A stretch of 7,288 nt of DNA. Source: Rhodospirillaceae bacterium (GTDB lineage Bacteria > Pseudomonadota > Alphaproteobacteria > MPNO01 > UBA2964). Position numbers and translations under genes: made by a program. The stretch spans positions 1-7,288 of the forward strand of contig JABJKO010000057.1 of the NCBI GenBank assembly GCA_018660305.1. The letters run 5' to 3'. How positions within the stretch are numbered: the stretch's first letter is position 1; the number at the start of each line of letters is the position of its first letter. The notes under the pieces are model-generated. The model searched no databases. It saw only the letters and a list, made by a program, of their open reading frames with translations, and was not told the DNA's origin. This document shows positions 1-6,478 of the stretch, piece after piece.

Positions 1-542
1 AAAGTCGTGGTCGCCGGCGCTTCTGTCCGGCCGAGCGCCCGCGTAAAAATGCCGACCCCCGCATAGCAAAGCGCTGAACCGAGAACGAGCATTGCCGCCC
101 AGCCGATGGGCACAGCACCCGGCCGCAAAATGATCAGGACACCGCCAAAGCCGAGTAGAGTGCAGAAAAGCCGCAGGGCGCCCGGTCGTTCCTTCAAAAA
201 CAGTATGGCGAGGGGGACGACCATCAGCGGAACGGTGAAGTGCAAGGCGACGGCCTTGGCCAGGGGCAGCATGGCAAGTCCGGCGAACCAGAGCCACATG
301 CCGACAAAATTGAGCACATTGCGCTGAAGGTGGGCGCCGATGCGGGCGGTTCGCATAAAACCGAAACCGCCCCAGGAGACGATCGACAGGACGATGCTTA
401 GCCCAATGATATTACGAAAGAATACCAGCTCGATCGTCGGTATTTGGGGTGACAGCATACGCACGGCGATGGGCACGAAGGCATGGCAGGCGGCCGCTCC
501 CAATCCCCATGCAACGCCAATGACGATATCCCGGGCGGTCAT
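1..542 (-). CDS. EamA/DMT-superfamily transporter, 3' end beyond window (partial)
   Basis: This reading frame is open from the ATG at 542 to the window edge and gives 180 residues of a hydrophobic protein. It fits the N-terminal part of a 10-helix drug/metabolite transporter of about 300 residues, acting in the inner membrane. The first EamA repeat is complete, at about residues 8-140. It has an early FFRN motif at 41-44, the helix-rich LPLAKAVALHF segment at 92-102, and the typical repeat end LKERPGALRLF (116-126) followed by GFGGVLIILRPG (131-142). The second repeat starts near 146 and is cut. Substrate cannot be told; relatives export amino acids or metabolites. The start is uncertain: an in-frame ATG at 575 would add 11 mostly Pro/Ser residues and has an AGGGG about 13 bases upstream, whereas the ATG at 542 has a C-rich leader without a Shine-Dalgarno. 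I prefer 542 because family members begin close to helix 1. It is the last visible gene of the minus-strand run. Confidence 0.88.
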   Translation of the reverse strand, partial: MTARDIVIGVAWGLGAAACHAFVPIAVRMLSPQIPTIELVFFRNIIGLSIVLSIVSWGGFGFMRTARIGAHLQRNVLNFVGMWLWFAGLAMLPLAKAVALHFTVPLMVVPLAILFLKERPGALRLFCTLLGFGGVLIILRPGAVPIGWAAMLVLGSALCYAGVGIFTRALGRTEAPATTT

Positions 543-595
543 GCGCGGAGGGGAATGAAGGGAGGGGGGTGGCATCCACCCAGCATATCCCCTGC

Positions 596-637
596 AGACG
601 ATTCCGCGAACCGTCGGGCAGCGGGCTGGTTCCGTCT
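596..637 (-). repeat. Bulged inverted repeat between phosphoesterase and DMT genes
   Basis: On the plus strand, AGACG (596-600) and GAACC (608-612) face GGTTC (628-632) and CGTCT (633-637). That is 10 potential base pairs, with a 7-base one-sided bulge and a 15-base loop. It lies just after the phosphoesterase stop and before the DMT start. No T-tract follows on the minus strand, so it does not look like a standard intrinsic terminator. It could be an attenuator, an mRNA-processing element or chance in GC-rich DNA. Confidence 0.3.
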
Positions 638-651
638 AAATGGAAAATGCT

Positions 652-1584
652 TTAGCCGGTGGCTTTCAGGGTGAAGACGGTGACCTCGCCGGGGCAATTG
701 AACCGGACCGGCAGGCCGGAGACGCCGGCGCCCCGGCTGGTATAGCCTGTCATGTTTTCCAGCCGCCACTGGCCCGTGGCGAACATTTTATCCGCCAGGG
801 AATGGGTGATGAGCGGGATGCCGCCCGGTAGACAGACCTGACCGCCATGGGTATGTCCGGTCAGATAAAGATCCACCCCGGCGACGGCTGCCGGTATGAC
901 CAGTTCAGGCGAATGTACCAGCGCCACGCGGAACCCGGGCGGGGCCTGGTCCAACGCGCTGCGCGCCTCGTCGGTGTAGTAATAATAGGCGTCATCGACA
1001 CCGGTGACGTGAAGCATCGACTGGTCCCGGTTGACGCTTATAGTCTGGTTCACCAGAACGGTTACACCCAGCGCCTCGAACATGGGCACCATCTCGGCGG
1101 AATCGTGATTGCCGAGAATGGCGACGATTCCATCCTGCGCGGTGATCGCCGGTATCAACTCATCGAAGGCATCCGAAACGCCGGTGAAGTCGCCATGGAC
1201 ACGGAACCGGTAATCGCCCGTGAGCACGCAGAGATTGACGTCCGCGTTCCTGACCAGCTGGCCAATGCGTTCGGGGAGTTCCGGCATGGCGTCGATATGG
1301 GGATCGCTGATCTGAAGGATGCGGTATCCGTCGAACGCCTTTGGCAGGCTGTCGAACTCGAGGGTGACCTGACGCAATTGGATATCGAGGGCGTTTCGGA
1401 CACCACGCTTGTAAAGCCCGGTTGCCTTGAGAAACACCTCGAACCCCGTGAGACCAATTTTGAACAGGCTCCAGTGACGGTTTCGGTGGCGGCCGTCGGG
1501 TGTGTGTTTTTCATCGCCCGACTCCATACGAGCCCGGGCATCGGCCCAGAGCTGGCGGGCTTCATCGGTATCGGAAAGTTTCAT
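652..1584 (-). CDS. YkuE-like calcineurin-type metallophosphoesterase
   Basis: The 310-aa product is a binuclear-metal phosphoesterase. The metal-binding motifs appear in order: SDPHID at 93-98 (D94, H96), TGD at 122-124, GNHD at 158-161, H224 in VHSPE, and GHTHGGQ at 243-249. The C-terminal pattern RGAGVSGLPVRFNCPGE (284-300) is typical of the YkuE-like branch rather than of DNA or cyclic-nucleotide enzymes. Well-known members include the Tat-exported Bacillus YkuE and chlamydial LpxG, a UDP-2,3-diacylglucosamine hydrolase. Here residues 1-40 are polar with no signal peptide or clear membrane helix, so a cytoplasmic or peripheral location is likely. Substrate is unknown; a lipid or envelope role is inference. 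The ATG at 1584 overlaps the stop of the upstream 426-aa gene (ATGA) and lacks a good Shine-Dalgarno, which points to translational coupling. Confidence 0.93.
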   Translation of the reverse strand: MKLSDTDEARQLWADARARMESGDEKHTPDGRHRNRHWSLFKIGLTGFEVFLKATGLYKRGVRNALDIQLRQVTLEFDSLPKAFDGYRILQISDPHIDAMPELPERIGQLVRNADVNLCVLTGDYRFRVHGDFTGVSDAFDELIPAITAQDGIVAILGNHDSAEMVPMFEALGVTVLVNQTISVNRDQSMLHVTGVDDAYYYYTDEARSALDQAPPGFRVALVHSPELVIPAAVAGVDLYLTGHTHGGQVCLPGGIPLITHSLADKMFATGQWRLENMTGYTSRGAGVSGLPVRFNCPGEVTVFTLKATG

Positions 1585-2861
1585 TGAAAGATTTTTGTTC
1601 TGGATATACGTCGGTCTATCTCCGCGATAACCCGCTTGTATTCGCGGCTGGTCACATCGCCATAACGGCGTCTGAAGGCGGCCTCGCTCATGCCCTCCGG
1701 CAAATCGGAAAAACGCGGGAAAAACACCTGTTCCGCGGTGGCGCCTGCCAGGATGTCCTGAACCTGCCGGGCCGAAGACCGGTTCTCCGTGGCGCGTTTG
1801 GCGAACTGCACGCCGGCGCGGTCGGCGCCAATATCGGTAAAGCTGAAACCGCTGCTTTTCTGGGAATCCTTGGCTTCTTTCAGCTCGCCGATGATGTTCG
1901 CGGCAAGATCGCCGCCGGTTATGGTGAGCCCCATGGAGATGGTGAAATGCTGGACAAAATCATAGCGTCCATCGAGACGGAATTTTCCGGCCGAGGATCG
2001 CCGTCCTGATCCGTCTTTGAAACGCACATCGCCTACAAACCGCTCGAACCGCGTGTCGCCGAAATAGATGGCGATGGCGAGGATCGCCGCTTCGTTCTCC
2101 GCGACCGGGTCGCCGGACCGCGATTGCTGTTTTGCCAGCTTAAACACCGGCTGCATGATCGAGACCAGCGAGTTTCTGCTGTAACCGCCGGATTGCGACA
2201 AAGCACGTTCGATGGCCTCGTAGTAGCGGCGGACCTGCTCCGGGCTGCTGACAGTGATGTGGCGCTTCGCGGCTGATTTGATATCGGCCATCAGATTGGG
2301 TGGCGGGCGAAAGGCCAAAGTGACCAGAGACCCGGTTACCTTGACCGATTTGACGCTGTCCAGGATCGGTTCGCCCTTGCCGTCACCGACCACACGGTTG
2401 AGGGCGAATTTCAGAACCGGTCTGATGATGAAGGCCGGAATTTCCAGCGCGCCGATGGCAAATCTGGATATCTCCAGGCCCGTCCGCGACGGCGCGATAA
2501 CGGTTCTCACATTGACGTATTTTCCGACTGGATTCTTCGGTATGGGAATATTCACCGTGACCGCGGCGATGACCCCGAACCGGTTGACGTCCACCCGGCT
2601 CGCCAGAAACTTGATGGAACCAAGGGAGCCTTTGAGGAGGGTGTTGAGTTCCTGAGCCGTCGCCCGGACAGTTGTGACGCGCTCCGCGGGCATGCGTCTC
2701 GGGTCGTAGCGGCGGGCCAGCATTTCGGCGCGTTTCAAATCCTGAAAATTGATCTCACCGGCTCTCGAGACCAGCGGATCCCGCTCAATCGCCAGATAGG
2801 TCGCGCCAATTGGGAGCCCAATAAAAAGAGCCAGGAGAAGAAGACGAAACAGGAAACCCAT
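1581..2861 (-). CDS. Membrane-anchored protein of unknown function, YpmS/DUF2140-like N-terminal half
   Basis: I do not recognise a named gene. The 426-aa product starts with a hydrophobic stretch, residues 3-24, that reads as a signal anchor; the rest is soluble and probably periplasmic. Residues about 65-185 resemble YpmS/DUF2140-type putative lipid-binding proteins: a TAQELNTLL segment (68-76), alternating beta-like strands, an IPIPKNPVGKYVN segment (105-117), then an IGALEIP segment (136-142). This similarity is a pattern impression and is not proven. The C-terminal half has a conserved-looking block: AIYFGDTRFERFVGDVRF (264-281), then GRYDFVQHFTIS (298-309), GELKEAKDSQKSSGFSFTDI (325-344) and ADRAG (346-350). 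No catalytic motif is evident. The stop overlaps the phosphoesterase start by 4 bases, so the two proteins are probably made in fixed ratio and may act together at the envelope. Start: the ATG at 2861 directly precedes the hydrophobic anchor, and an AAGGG lies about 12 bases upstream. Confidence 0.85.
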   Translation of the reverse strand: MGFLFRLLLLALFIGLPIGATYLAIERDPLVSRAGEINFQDLKRAEMLARRYDPRRMPAERVTTVRATAQELNTLLKGSLGSIKFLASRVDVNRFGVIAAVTVNIPIPKNPVGKYVNVRTVIAPSRTGLEISRFAIGALEIPAFIIRPVLKFALNRVVGDGKGEPILDSVKSVKVTGSLVTLAFRPPPNLMADIKSAAKRHITVSSPEQVRRYYEAIERALSQSGGYSRNSLVSIMQPVFKLAKQQSRSGDPVAENEAAILAIAIYFGDTRFERFVGDVRFKDGSGRRSSAGKFRLDGRYDFVQHFTISMGLTITGGDLAANIIGELKEAKDSQKSSGFSFTDIGADRAGVQFAKRATENRSSARQVQDILAGATAEQVFFPRFSDLPEGMSEAAFRRRYGDVTSREYKRVIAEIDRRISRTKIFQ

Positions 2862-2876
2862 GATGATCCGAGCCCT

Positions 2877-2917
2877 TGACGATAAACCTGATCGTCATGC
2901 CCCTGAAAATGGGGGCA
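2877..2917 (-). promoter_or_regulatory. Tandem stem-loops in the leader of the 426-aa gene
   Basis: Two perfect inverted repeats sit directly end to end. TGACGAT/ATCGTCA pairs 2877-2883 with 2891-2897 (7 bp, 7-base loop). TGCCCC/GGGGCA pairs 2898-2903 with 2912-2917 (6 bp, 8-base loop). In the minus-strand transcript the GC hairpin comes first, then the second hairpin, then an AGGG and the start codon at 2861. No U-tract follows, so this is not a classic terminator. An mRNA-stability, processing or translation-control element, or an operator, is possible. Confidence 0.45.
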
Positions 2918-2973
2918 GACGGTCTCTTGCGGGATAGTCAAACAGGGTTAATTTTTTCTCAATAATTGGGTAA

Positions 2974-4320
2974 TCAGCCGGTCAATAACGGGTTGATGGC
3001 GGCCAGAATGGCGGCAAACAGGGCCGACGTCACAAAGACGTAGAGGATGTTCAGGGCGCTGATTCCCTGGTGAGGCTGCAGATCGAACATGGCCGCGCCG
3101 GTGGCGATGGACAGGCTTCCCACGGAAAGCGCGGTGCAGAGCCCCCATCCAACCAGAAGCGCCTCCAGAAGGATAAGATCCGCGACACCGGTGGGAATGC
3201 TGGTAAACAGCACCAGCAGAATCGTGCCGGATACGATGGAATGGATGCCCATCAGGCCGAACAAATTCATCGCCATGATGATGATAAAGATCACAAGGGT
3301 AGGGGACAGGGCAGCGGACTTTAACGTATCCAGCAGACCGATTGCCGGCAGGCAGGTCTCGAAGGTAATGCCCAGAACCATGGCCAAGGTCAGGATCGAG
3401 GTTTCATTTCCGATCCGGCTCAGGCCCATGGCGGTACGGCGCAACGCCAGCGGAACGTTGCCGCCCGGTGCGAAGGCCACCGCCAGCAGGCACGGTACCG
3501 GGATAATGATGACAAGGGATTGCAGCGTGGAATATCCGCTTATTGTCGTCATGCCGATCACCAGGAACGCCGCGACGGCGATGGCGGGAACGATGGGAGA
3601 GAGCGACTTCAAGGCGCGCCAGATGGTGGCGGGTCCGCCGGTGCGGTCGAACACCATCACTGACAGAAGAATCCCGAGCGCCCCCAGCGAAAGCCCCAAC
3701 GCCATGATTTGCCACAGAGGCACCGACGGCAGATAGACGGTGACAACCGCCATGCCGACGACAAACGGCGACCACATGGGCATAAGGGCTATCCCGCGCA
3801 TGGCCACCAGAAAGACACGGCGCCGTTCCTCCAGGGTTGCGTCCTGGCCAAGGATGGGCGCCAGAATAGCGAACATGCCGACCTGCAGGATCGATCCTAC
3901 GAGAAACGAACCGATGACAAGGCCCCCGGCCTGCTGGCGCGGATCGATGGCGGCAAACAGGCGCCGGGCGGTGATGATCTCCGGCCTCTGGTCCGCGGTG
4001 GCGCGCAGCAGAACGATGGTTGCCAGGAAGGCCGGGAACACCGAACCCTTGGCGAGTCCGAGAAGAATTGCATCCCATCGGTCATATCCCGCCGCCAGAC
4101 CGGCGGTCGCAAGGGCAAGGACACCCAGAAGAATCCGCGTGTGCCAGCCGGTACGCGGCAGGGCAAGAAGGACGAAACAGACCAGAAGAACCGATAAAAT
4201 GTCGATGACCAGCGGGTCGGGCCGGAAAATGCGGATCACGCCGAAAAGCCACAGGGAGGCGCCCAGGCCGATCATGAGCTTTGTTGCGAGCCCGGAAGGA
4301 GGGGTGCCGCCGTTACCCAT
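2974..4320 (-). CDS. Uncharacterised polytopic membrane protein, ion-transporter-like permease
   Basis: The product has 448 residues and is mostly hydrophobic, with about 11-12 membrane helices and few polar loops, at roughly 107-131, 158-170, 222-240 and 284-303. It is an inner-membrane protein, very likely a secondary transporter. I cannot assign a named family with certainty. Features that could mark function are charged or polar motifs inside or beside helices: RGIALMPMWSPF (175-186), SRIGNETS (301-308), GLMGIHSIVSG (355-365) and GWGLCTALSVGSLSIATGA (391-409). The internal GIH and glycine/serine-rich re-entrant-like stretches recall the ion transporter (IT) superfamily, but this is inference. 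The start codon at 4320 has only a weak purine stretch (AAGAAG) upstream. It is the first gene of the minus-strand run; 112 bases with tandem hairpins separate it from the 426-aa gene. Confidence 0.85.
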   Translation of the reverse strand: MGNGGTPPSGLATKLMIGLGASLWLFGVIRIFRPDPLVIDILSVLLVCFVLLALPRTGWHTRILLGVLALATAGLAAGYDRWDAILLGLAKGSVFPAFLATIVLLRATADQRPEIITARRLFAAIDPRQQAGGLVIGSFLVGSILQVGMFAILAPILGQDATLEERRRVFLVAMRGIALMPMWSPFVVGMAVVTVYLPSVPLWQIMALGLSLGALGILLSVMVFDRTGGPATIWRALKSLSPIVPAIAVAAFLVIGMTTISGYSTLQSLVIIIPVPCLLAVAFAPGGNVPLALRRTAMGLSRIGNETSILTLAMVLGITFETCLPAIGLLDTLKSAALSPTLVIFIIIMAMNLFGLMGIHSIVSGTILLVLFTSIPTGVADLILLEALLVGWGLCTALSVGSLSIATGAAMFDLQPHQGISALNILYVFVTSALFAAILAAINPLLTG

Positions 4321-4392
4321 CCATCAAACACTTCTTACAAAGGGAAGAGGTCAAGTGAACTGTTTCCTGAAGATCCGCTGTCTTTGACGGGT

Positions 4393-4398
4393 ATTATA
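4393..4398 (-). promoter_or_regulatory. Candidate -10 element for the minus-strand gene run
   Basis: The minus strand reads TATAAT here, a perfect sigma-70 -10 hexamer and a rare AT-rich spot in a GC-rich stretch. Transcription would begin near 4386, giving a leader of about 65 bases before the ATG at 4320. The sequence 17 bases upstream is GC-rich with no -35 match, so an activator would be needed or the match is fortuitous. Confidence 0.35.
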
Positions 4399-4436
4399 GC
4401 GGGGCCGGGCAGGCGGCGCGCCCACCGAAGGGGATC

Positions 4437-4467
4437 TTTGCGGAAATAATCATGGCGTTGCCGCAAA
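4437..4467. repeat. Inverted repeat TTTGCGG / CCGCAAA in the divergent intergenic region
   Basis: A perfect 7-base inverted repeat, TTTGCGG at 4437-4443 and CCGCAAA at 4461-4467, has a 17-base spacer. It lies about 40 bases upstream of the candidate -10 for the minus-strand run and about 75 bases before the SIMPL start. Spacing and symmetry would suit a dimeric regulator's site, but no bound factor is known. Confidence 0.35.
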
Positions 4468-4492
4468 AATTCCCTATTTGGGTTCTATCCAT

Positions 4493-4517
4493 GCGATTGC
4501 GAACCAAAGATAATCGC
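4493..4517. repeat. Inverted repeat GCGATT / AATCGC upstream of the SIMPL gene
   Basis: GCGATT at 4493-4498 and AATCGC at 4512-4517 form a 6-base inverted repeat with a 13-base spacer, ending 24 bases before the SIMPL start codon. A GATAAT hexamer (4509-4514) overlaps the right arm and could be a -10 sequence, although the bases 17 upstream (TATCCA) are not a good -35. An operator overlapping the promoter, or a hairpin in the leader, are both possible. Confidence 0.28.
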
Positions 4518-4541
4518 GTGACACAGATAACGAGGAACTTT

Positions 4542-5240
4542 ATGAGCCGGATCATTGCCGCATCGATTGCCATCATCCTGTTGACCGTCTCCTTTACCGC
4601 CAGGGCGGGCGATGATCCCAAGCGCATGGTTCTGGTGGAAGGAACGGGAACCGTCACGACTGTTCCCGATATCGCTGACATCATGACCGGTGTGACGAAC
4701 AAGGCGGAATCCGCCCGCCAGGCGCTCGATGCCAATAATGCGGCCATGGCGCGCCTCATGAAGGCGCTTGCCAAGGCCGATATCGATGAGAAGGATATCC
4801 GGACCAGCGGGTTCACCGTCTCGCCCCGTTACGAATACATAAAAAGCACGCGGCAACGCCGGATCACGGGCTATCAGGCGACCAACCAGGTGACGGTCAC
4901 GGTCCGCGAACTAAAACGGGTCGGGCGGGTGATCGACGATGTGGTCACCGCCGGCTCCAATCAGGTGCAGGGAATTCAGTTCCGGGTGTCGGAACCGGAA
5001 CGACTGCTCGACGAGGCCCGCAAAAAGGCCTTCGCCGATGCAAAACGGCGGGCAGAGCTCTATGCCGATGCGGCGGATATCGATCTTGGCAAGGTTATCC
5101 AGATCCAGGAACGCAGCGCGCGTTCCCCGCAACCCCGCATGCTCGCGGCCAGTGCCCTGAAAGAATCGCGCGCTGTACCGGTGTCGCCGGGCAGCCAGCG
5201 GCTTAGCGTCAACGTCTCGGTCAAGTTCGAGCTGGATTAG
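4542..5240 (+). CDS. Secreted SIMPL-domain (YggE/DUF541-like) protein
   Basis: The 232-aa product has a signal peptide: Arg at residue 3, a hydrophobic core at 4-19 and a probable signal-peptidase I cut after ARA (20-22). It should be periplasmic. The rest is one SIMPL domain: VEGTGTVTTVPDIADI (32-47), AADAxxN-like ALDANNAAM (61-69), DIRTSGFTVSPRYEY (85-99), ITGYQATNQVTVTVREL (108-124), DEARKKAFADAKRRAELYA (157-175), and a closing beta strand LSVNVSVKFEL. Relatives such as E. coli YggE are linked to oxidative-stress tolerance and form oligomers, but the molecular role is unsettled. I chose the ATG at 4542 rather than the in-frame ATG at 4452: a GAGG lies 6 bases before it, and it places the signal peptide at the N-terminus, whereas the longer form puts 30 charged residues ahead of it. 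It is divergent from the 448-aa gene. Confidence 0.93.
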   Translation: MSRIIAASIAIILLTVSFTARAGDDPKRMVLVEGTGTVTTVPDIADIMTGVTNKAESARQALDANNAAMARLMKALAKADIDEKDIRTSGFTVSPRYEYIKSTRQRRITGYQATNQVTVTVRELKRVGRVIDDVVTAGSNQVQGIQFRVSEPERLLDEARKKAFADAKRRAELYADAADIDLGKVIQIQERSARSPQPRMLAASALKESRAVPVSPGSQRLSVNVSVKFELD

Positions 5241-5257
5241 AGCCCTAACCGGGTTTT
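5239..5257 (+). terminator. Weak candidate terminator at the convergent gene ends
   Basis: AGAGCCC (5239-5245) can pair with GGGTTTT (5251-5257) around a 5-base loop, using two G-U pairs, in plus-strand RNA only. The short T-run lies in the 3' arm and GG follows it, so this is a poor intrinsic terminator. It sits exactly where the SIMPL and MFS genes meet, which is its main support. Confidence 0.2.
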
Positions 5258-6375
5258 GGCGCCGCCCGCAATCCGATCAGAATCAGTCCGCCCACGAGCG
5301 TAAGCCCGGCCATGGCGAAAAATGCCGCGCTGTCATAGCGGTTATACAGCCAGCCGGCGGCCAGCATGGCCATGGCCATGGAGATGCCCACCGCGAAGCT
5401 CGAATAAAGGCTTTGTGCGGTCGCGGTGAATTCGGCGGGGATTTCGCGGGCAATGAAGTGCATGGCGGCGACATGGGCGGCACCGAAGGTGAAGGCGTGG
5501 AAACCCTGCACGGCGATCAGGGCGGGTAACTCGGTGGTGCTGCCAAGGACCGACCAGCGAATGAGTCCGGTAATCGCGGCCAGCGCGAGAAACGCCACCG
5601 GTCCCATCCGTTGCACCAGCTTGCCCGAATAGATGAACAGGATGATCTCGGCGATCACTCCTTCCGCCCAGAGCGCGCCGATTATGGCCGCGTCCAATCC
5701 GGCGGCCTGCCAGTGAAGCGTGGCAAAGCCGTAATAAGCCGCGTGGCTCGCCTGAATGAGGGCGGCCGCAGTCATAAAGATCATCAGCTTCCGGTTCTTC
5801 ACAATGGCGGCGAACGGCGCCGAAAACCGATGGGCACCTCCGGTTTGCGTTGCCGGCGTTAAATGGCAACTGACGACCAGTAACGCCAACGCGGCGATGA
5901 TCATCCACAGGATCATCTGCTCGGGCTGATCTTTTAGCAGATAGCCGCCGCCGGTGGCCCCGACGATGAAGGTCAGCGATCCCCAGAGTCTCACCCGCCC
6001 GTAATCCAGCAGCCCCTCGCGAACCTTGAGCATGGTGATCGCGTCGCCGATGGGGATCACGGCGGTGAACATCATGGTGGATGGGACGCTCACCAGGAGC
6101 AGCATCCAGAATCCGCCGGGCAGAAAGAACAAAGCGTGTGTCGCCAGCGCTCCCCAGGAGAGGATGATCAGCATGGCCTTCAATTGCCCGCGCCGATCCG
6201 CCAACTGGGCAATGACCGGGTTGGTGAAGGCGCGAATCCACATGCCGGCGGATAGCAGCAGGCCGATTTCGGCTGCATCCAGCCCCCGCGATTTCAGCCA
6301 TACCGGCCAAAAGGGAAGCATCACACCGACGGTGAGAAACACCGCCGCGTAAAACAGGGAAAGTCGAAACGCCAT
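5245..6375 (-). CDS. MFS transporter, 3-phenylpropionate permease-like (PPP/HcaT family)
   Basis: With the ATG at 6375 the product has 376 residues and 12 predicted membrane helices, the usual size for this family. It is an inner-membrane proton-coupled importer by homology. Visible signatures are LFYAAVFLTVGVMLPFWPVW (7-26), ADRRGQ at 59-64 in the helix 2-3 loop, DYGRVRLWGSLTF (124-136), QASHAAYYGFATLHW (208-222), ALWAEGVIAEIILF (234-247) and QGFHAFTFGAAHVAAMHFI (290-308). These match the PPP/HcaT branch (MFS_1-like) rather than drug efflux. The actual substrate is unknown; an aromatic or other organic acid is likely. The frame is open up to an ATG at 6510, but that would add 45 residues, overlap the start of the divergent enzyme gene, and lie upstream of a plausible promoter, so I reject it. 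Its stop is 4 bases from the SIMPL stop. Confidence 0.9.
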   Translation of the reverse strand: MAFRLSLFYAAVFLTVGVMLPFWPVWLKSRGLDAAEIGLLLSAGMWIRAFTNPVIAQLADRRGQLKAMLIILSWGALATHALFFLPGGFWMLLLVSVPSTMMFTAVIPIGDAITMLKVREGLLDYGRVRLWGSLTFIVGATGGGYLLKDQPEQMILWMIIAALALLVVSCHLTPATQTGGAHRFSAPFAAIVKNRKLMIFMTAAALIQASHAAYYGFATLHWQAAGLDAAIIGALWAEGVIAEIILFIYSGKLVQRMGPVAFLALAAITGLIRWSVLGSTTELPALIAVQGFHAFTFGAAHVAAMHFIAREIPAEFTATAQSLYSSFAVGISMAMAMLAAGWLYNRYDSAAFFAMAGLTLVGGLILIGLRAAPKPG

Positions 6376-6402
6376 CAGGTTACCGGTTCGCGGAAATATC
6401 GG

Positions 6403-6431
6403 CCTATAGGGGTTTCCTGACCGCCAAGCAA
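6403..6431 (-). promoter_or_regulatory. Candidate promoter of the MFS gene
   Basis: On the minus strand TTGCTT (6426-6431) is followed after exactly 17 bases by TATAGG (6403-6408). These match 3 of 6 and 4 of 6 consensus sigma-70 positions. Transcription would start near 6396, about 20 bases before the ATG at 6375, which supports that start over the one at 6510. Confidence 0.35.
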
Positions 6432-6478
6432 CCCGCATGATAGACGGCAACGGAATAAACCAGTTCAGGGTGACGAGA

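Noticed and set aside
847..1587. 246-aa open frame on the plus strand opposite the metallophosphoesterase
   Set aside because: The minus-strand frame carries all phosphoesterase motifs; the opposite frame has no recognisable domain and is explained by GC-rich codon bias.
1500..2009. 169-aa plus-strand open frame opposite the ends of the phosphoesterase and 426-aa genes
   Set aside because: It spans the overlap of two well-supported minus-strand genes and shows no domain or good start signal.
2735..2941. 68-aa minus-strand frame overlapping the start of the 426-aa gene
   Set aside because: Its hydrophobic stretch comes from the signal-anchor codons read in another frame; no independent ribosome-binding site.
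3089..4387. Two 215-aa plus-strand open frames opposite the 448-aa membrane protein
   Set aside because: Their Arg/Met/Thr-rich composition mirrors hydrophobic codons on the other strand; no domain or ribosome-binding site supports them.
4394..4816. 140-aa minus-strand open frame over the divergent region and the SIMPL 5' end
   Set aside because: Antisense to the SIMPL signal peptide and domain; no support of its own, and it would block the divergent promoter region.
5364..5382. Short tandem CATGGC repeat
   Set aside because: It encodes alternating Met-Ala in a membrane helix of the MFS protein, is only about three units long, and needs no separate explanation.
5342..6310. 322-aa open frame on the minus strand inside the MFS gene
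   Set aside because: It is an alternative frame of a clear MFS transporter and is extremely rich in Arg, His and Gly, typical of a shifted frame in GC-rich DNA.
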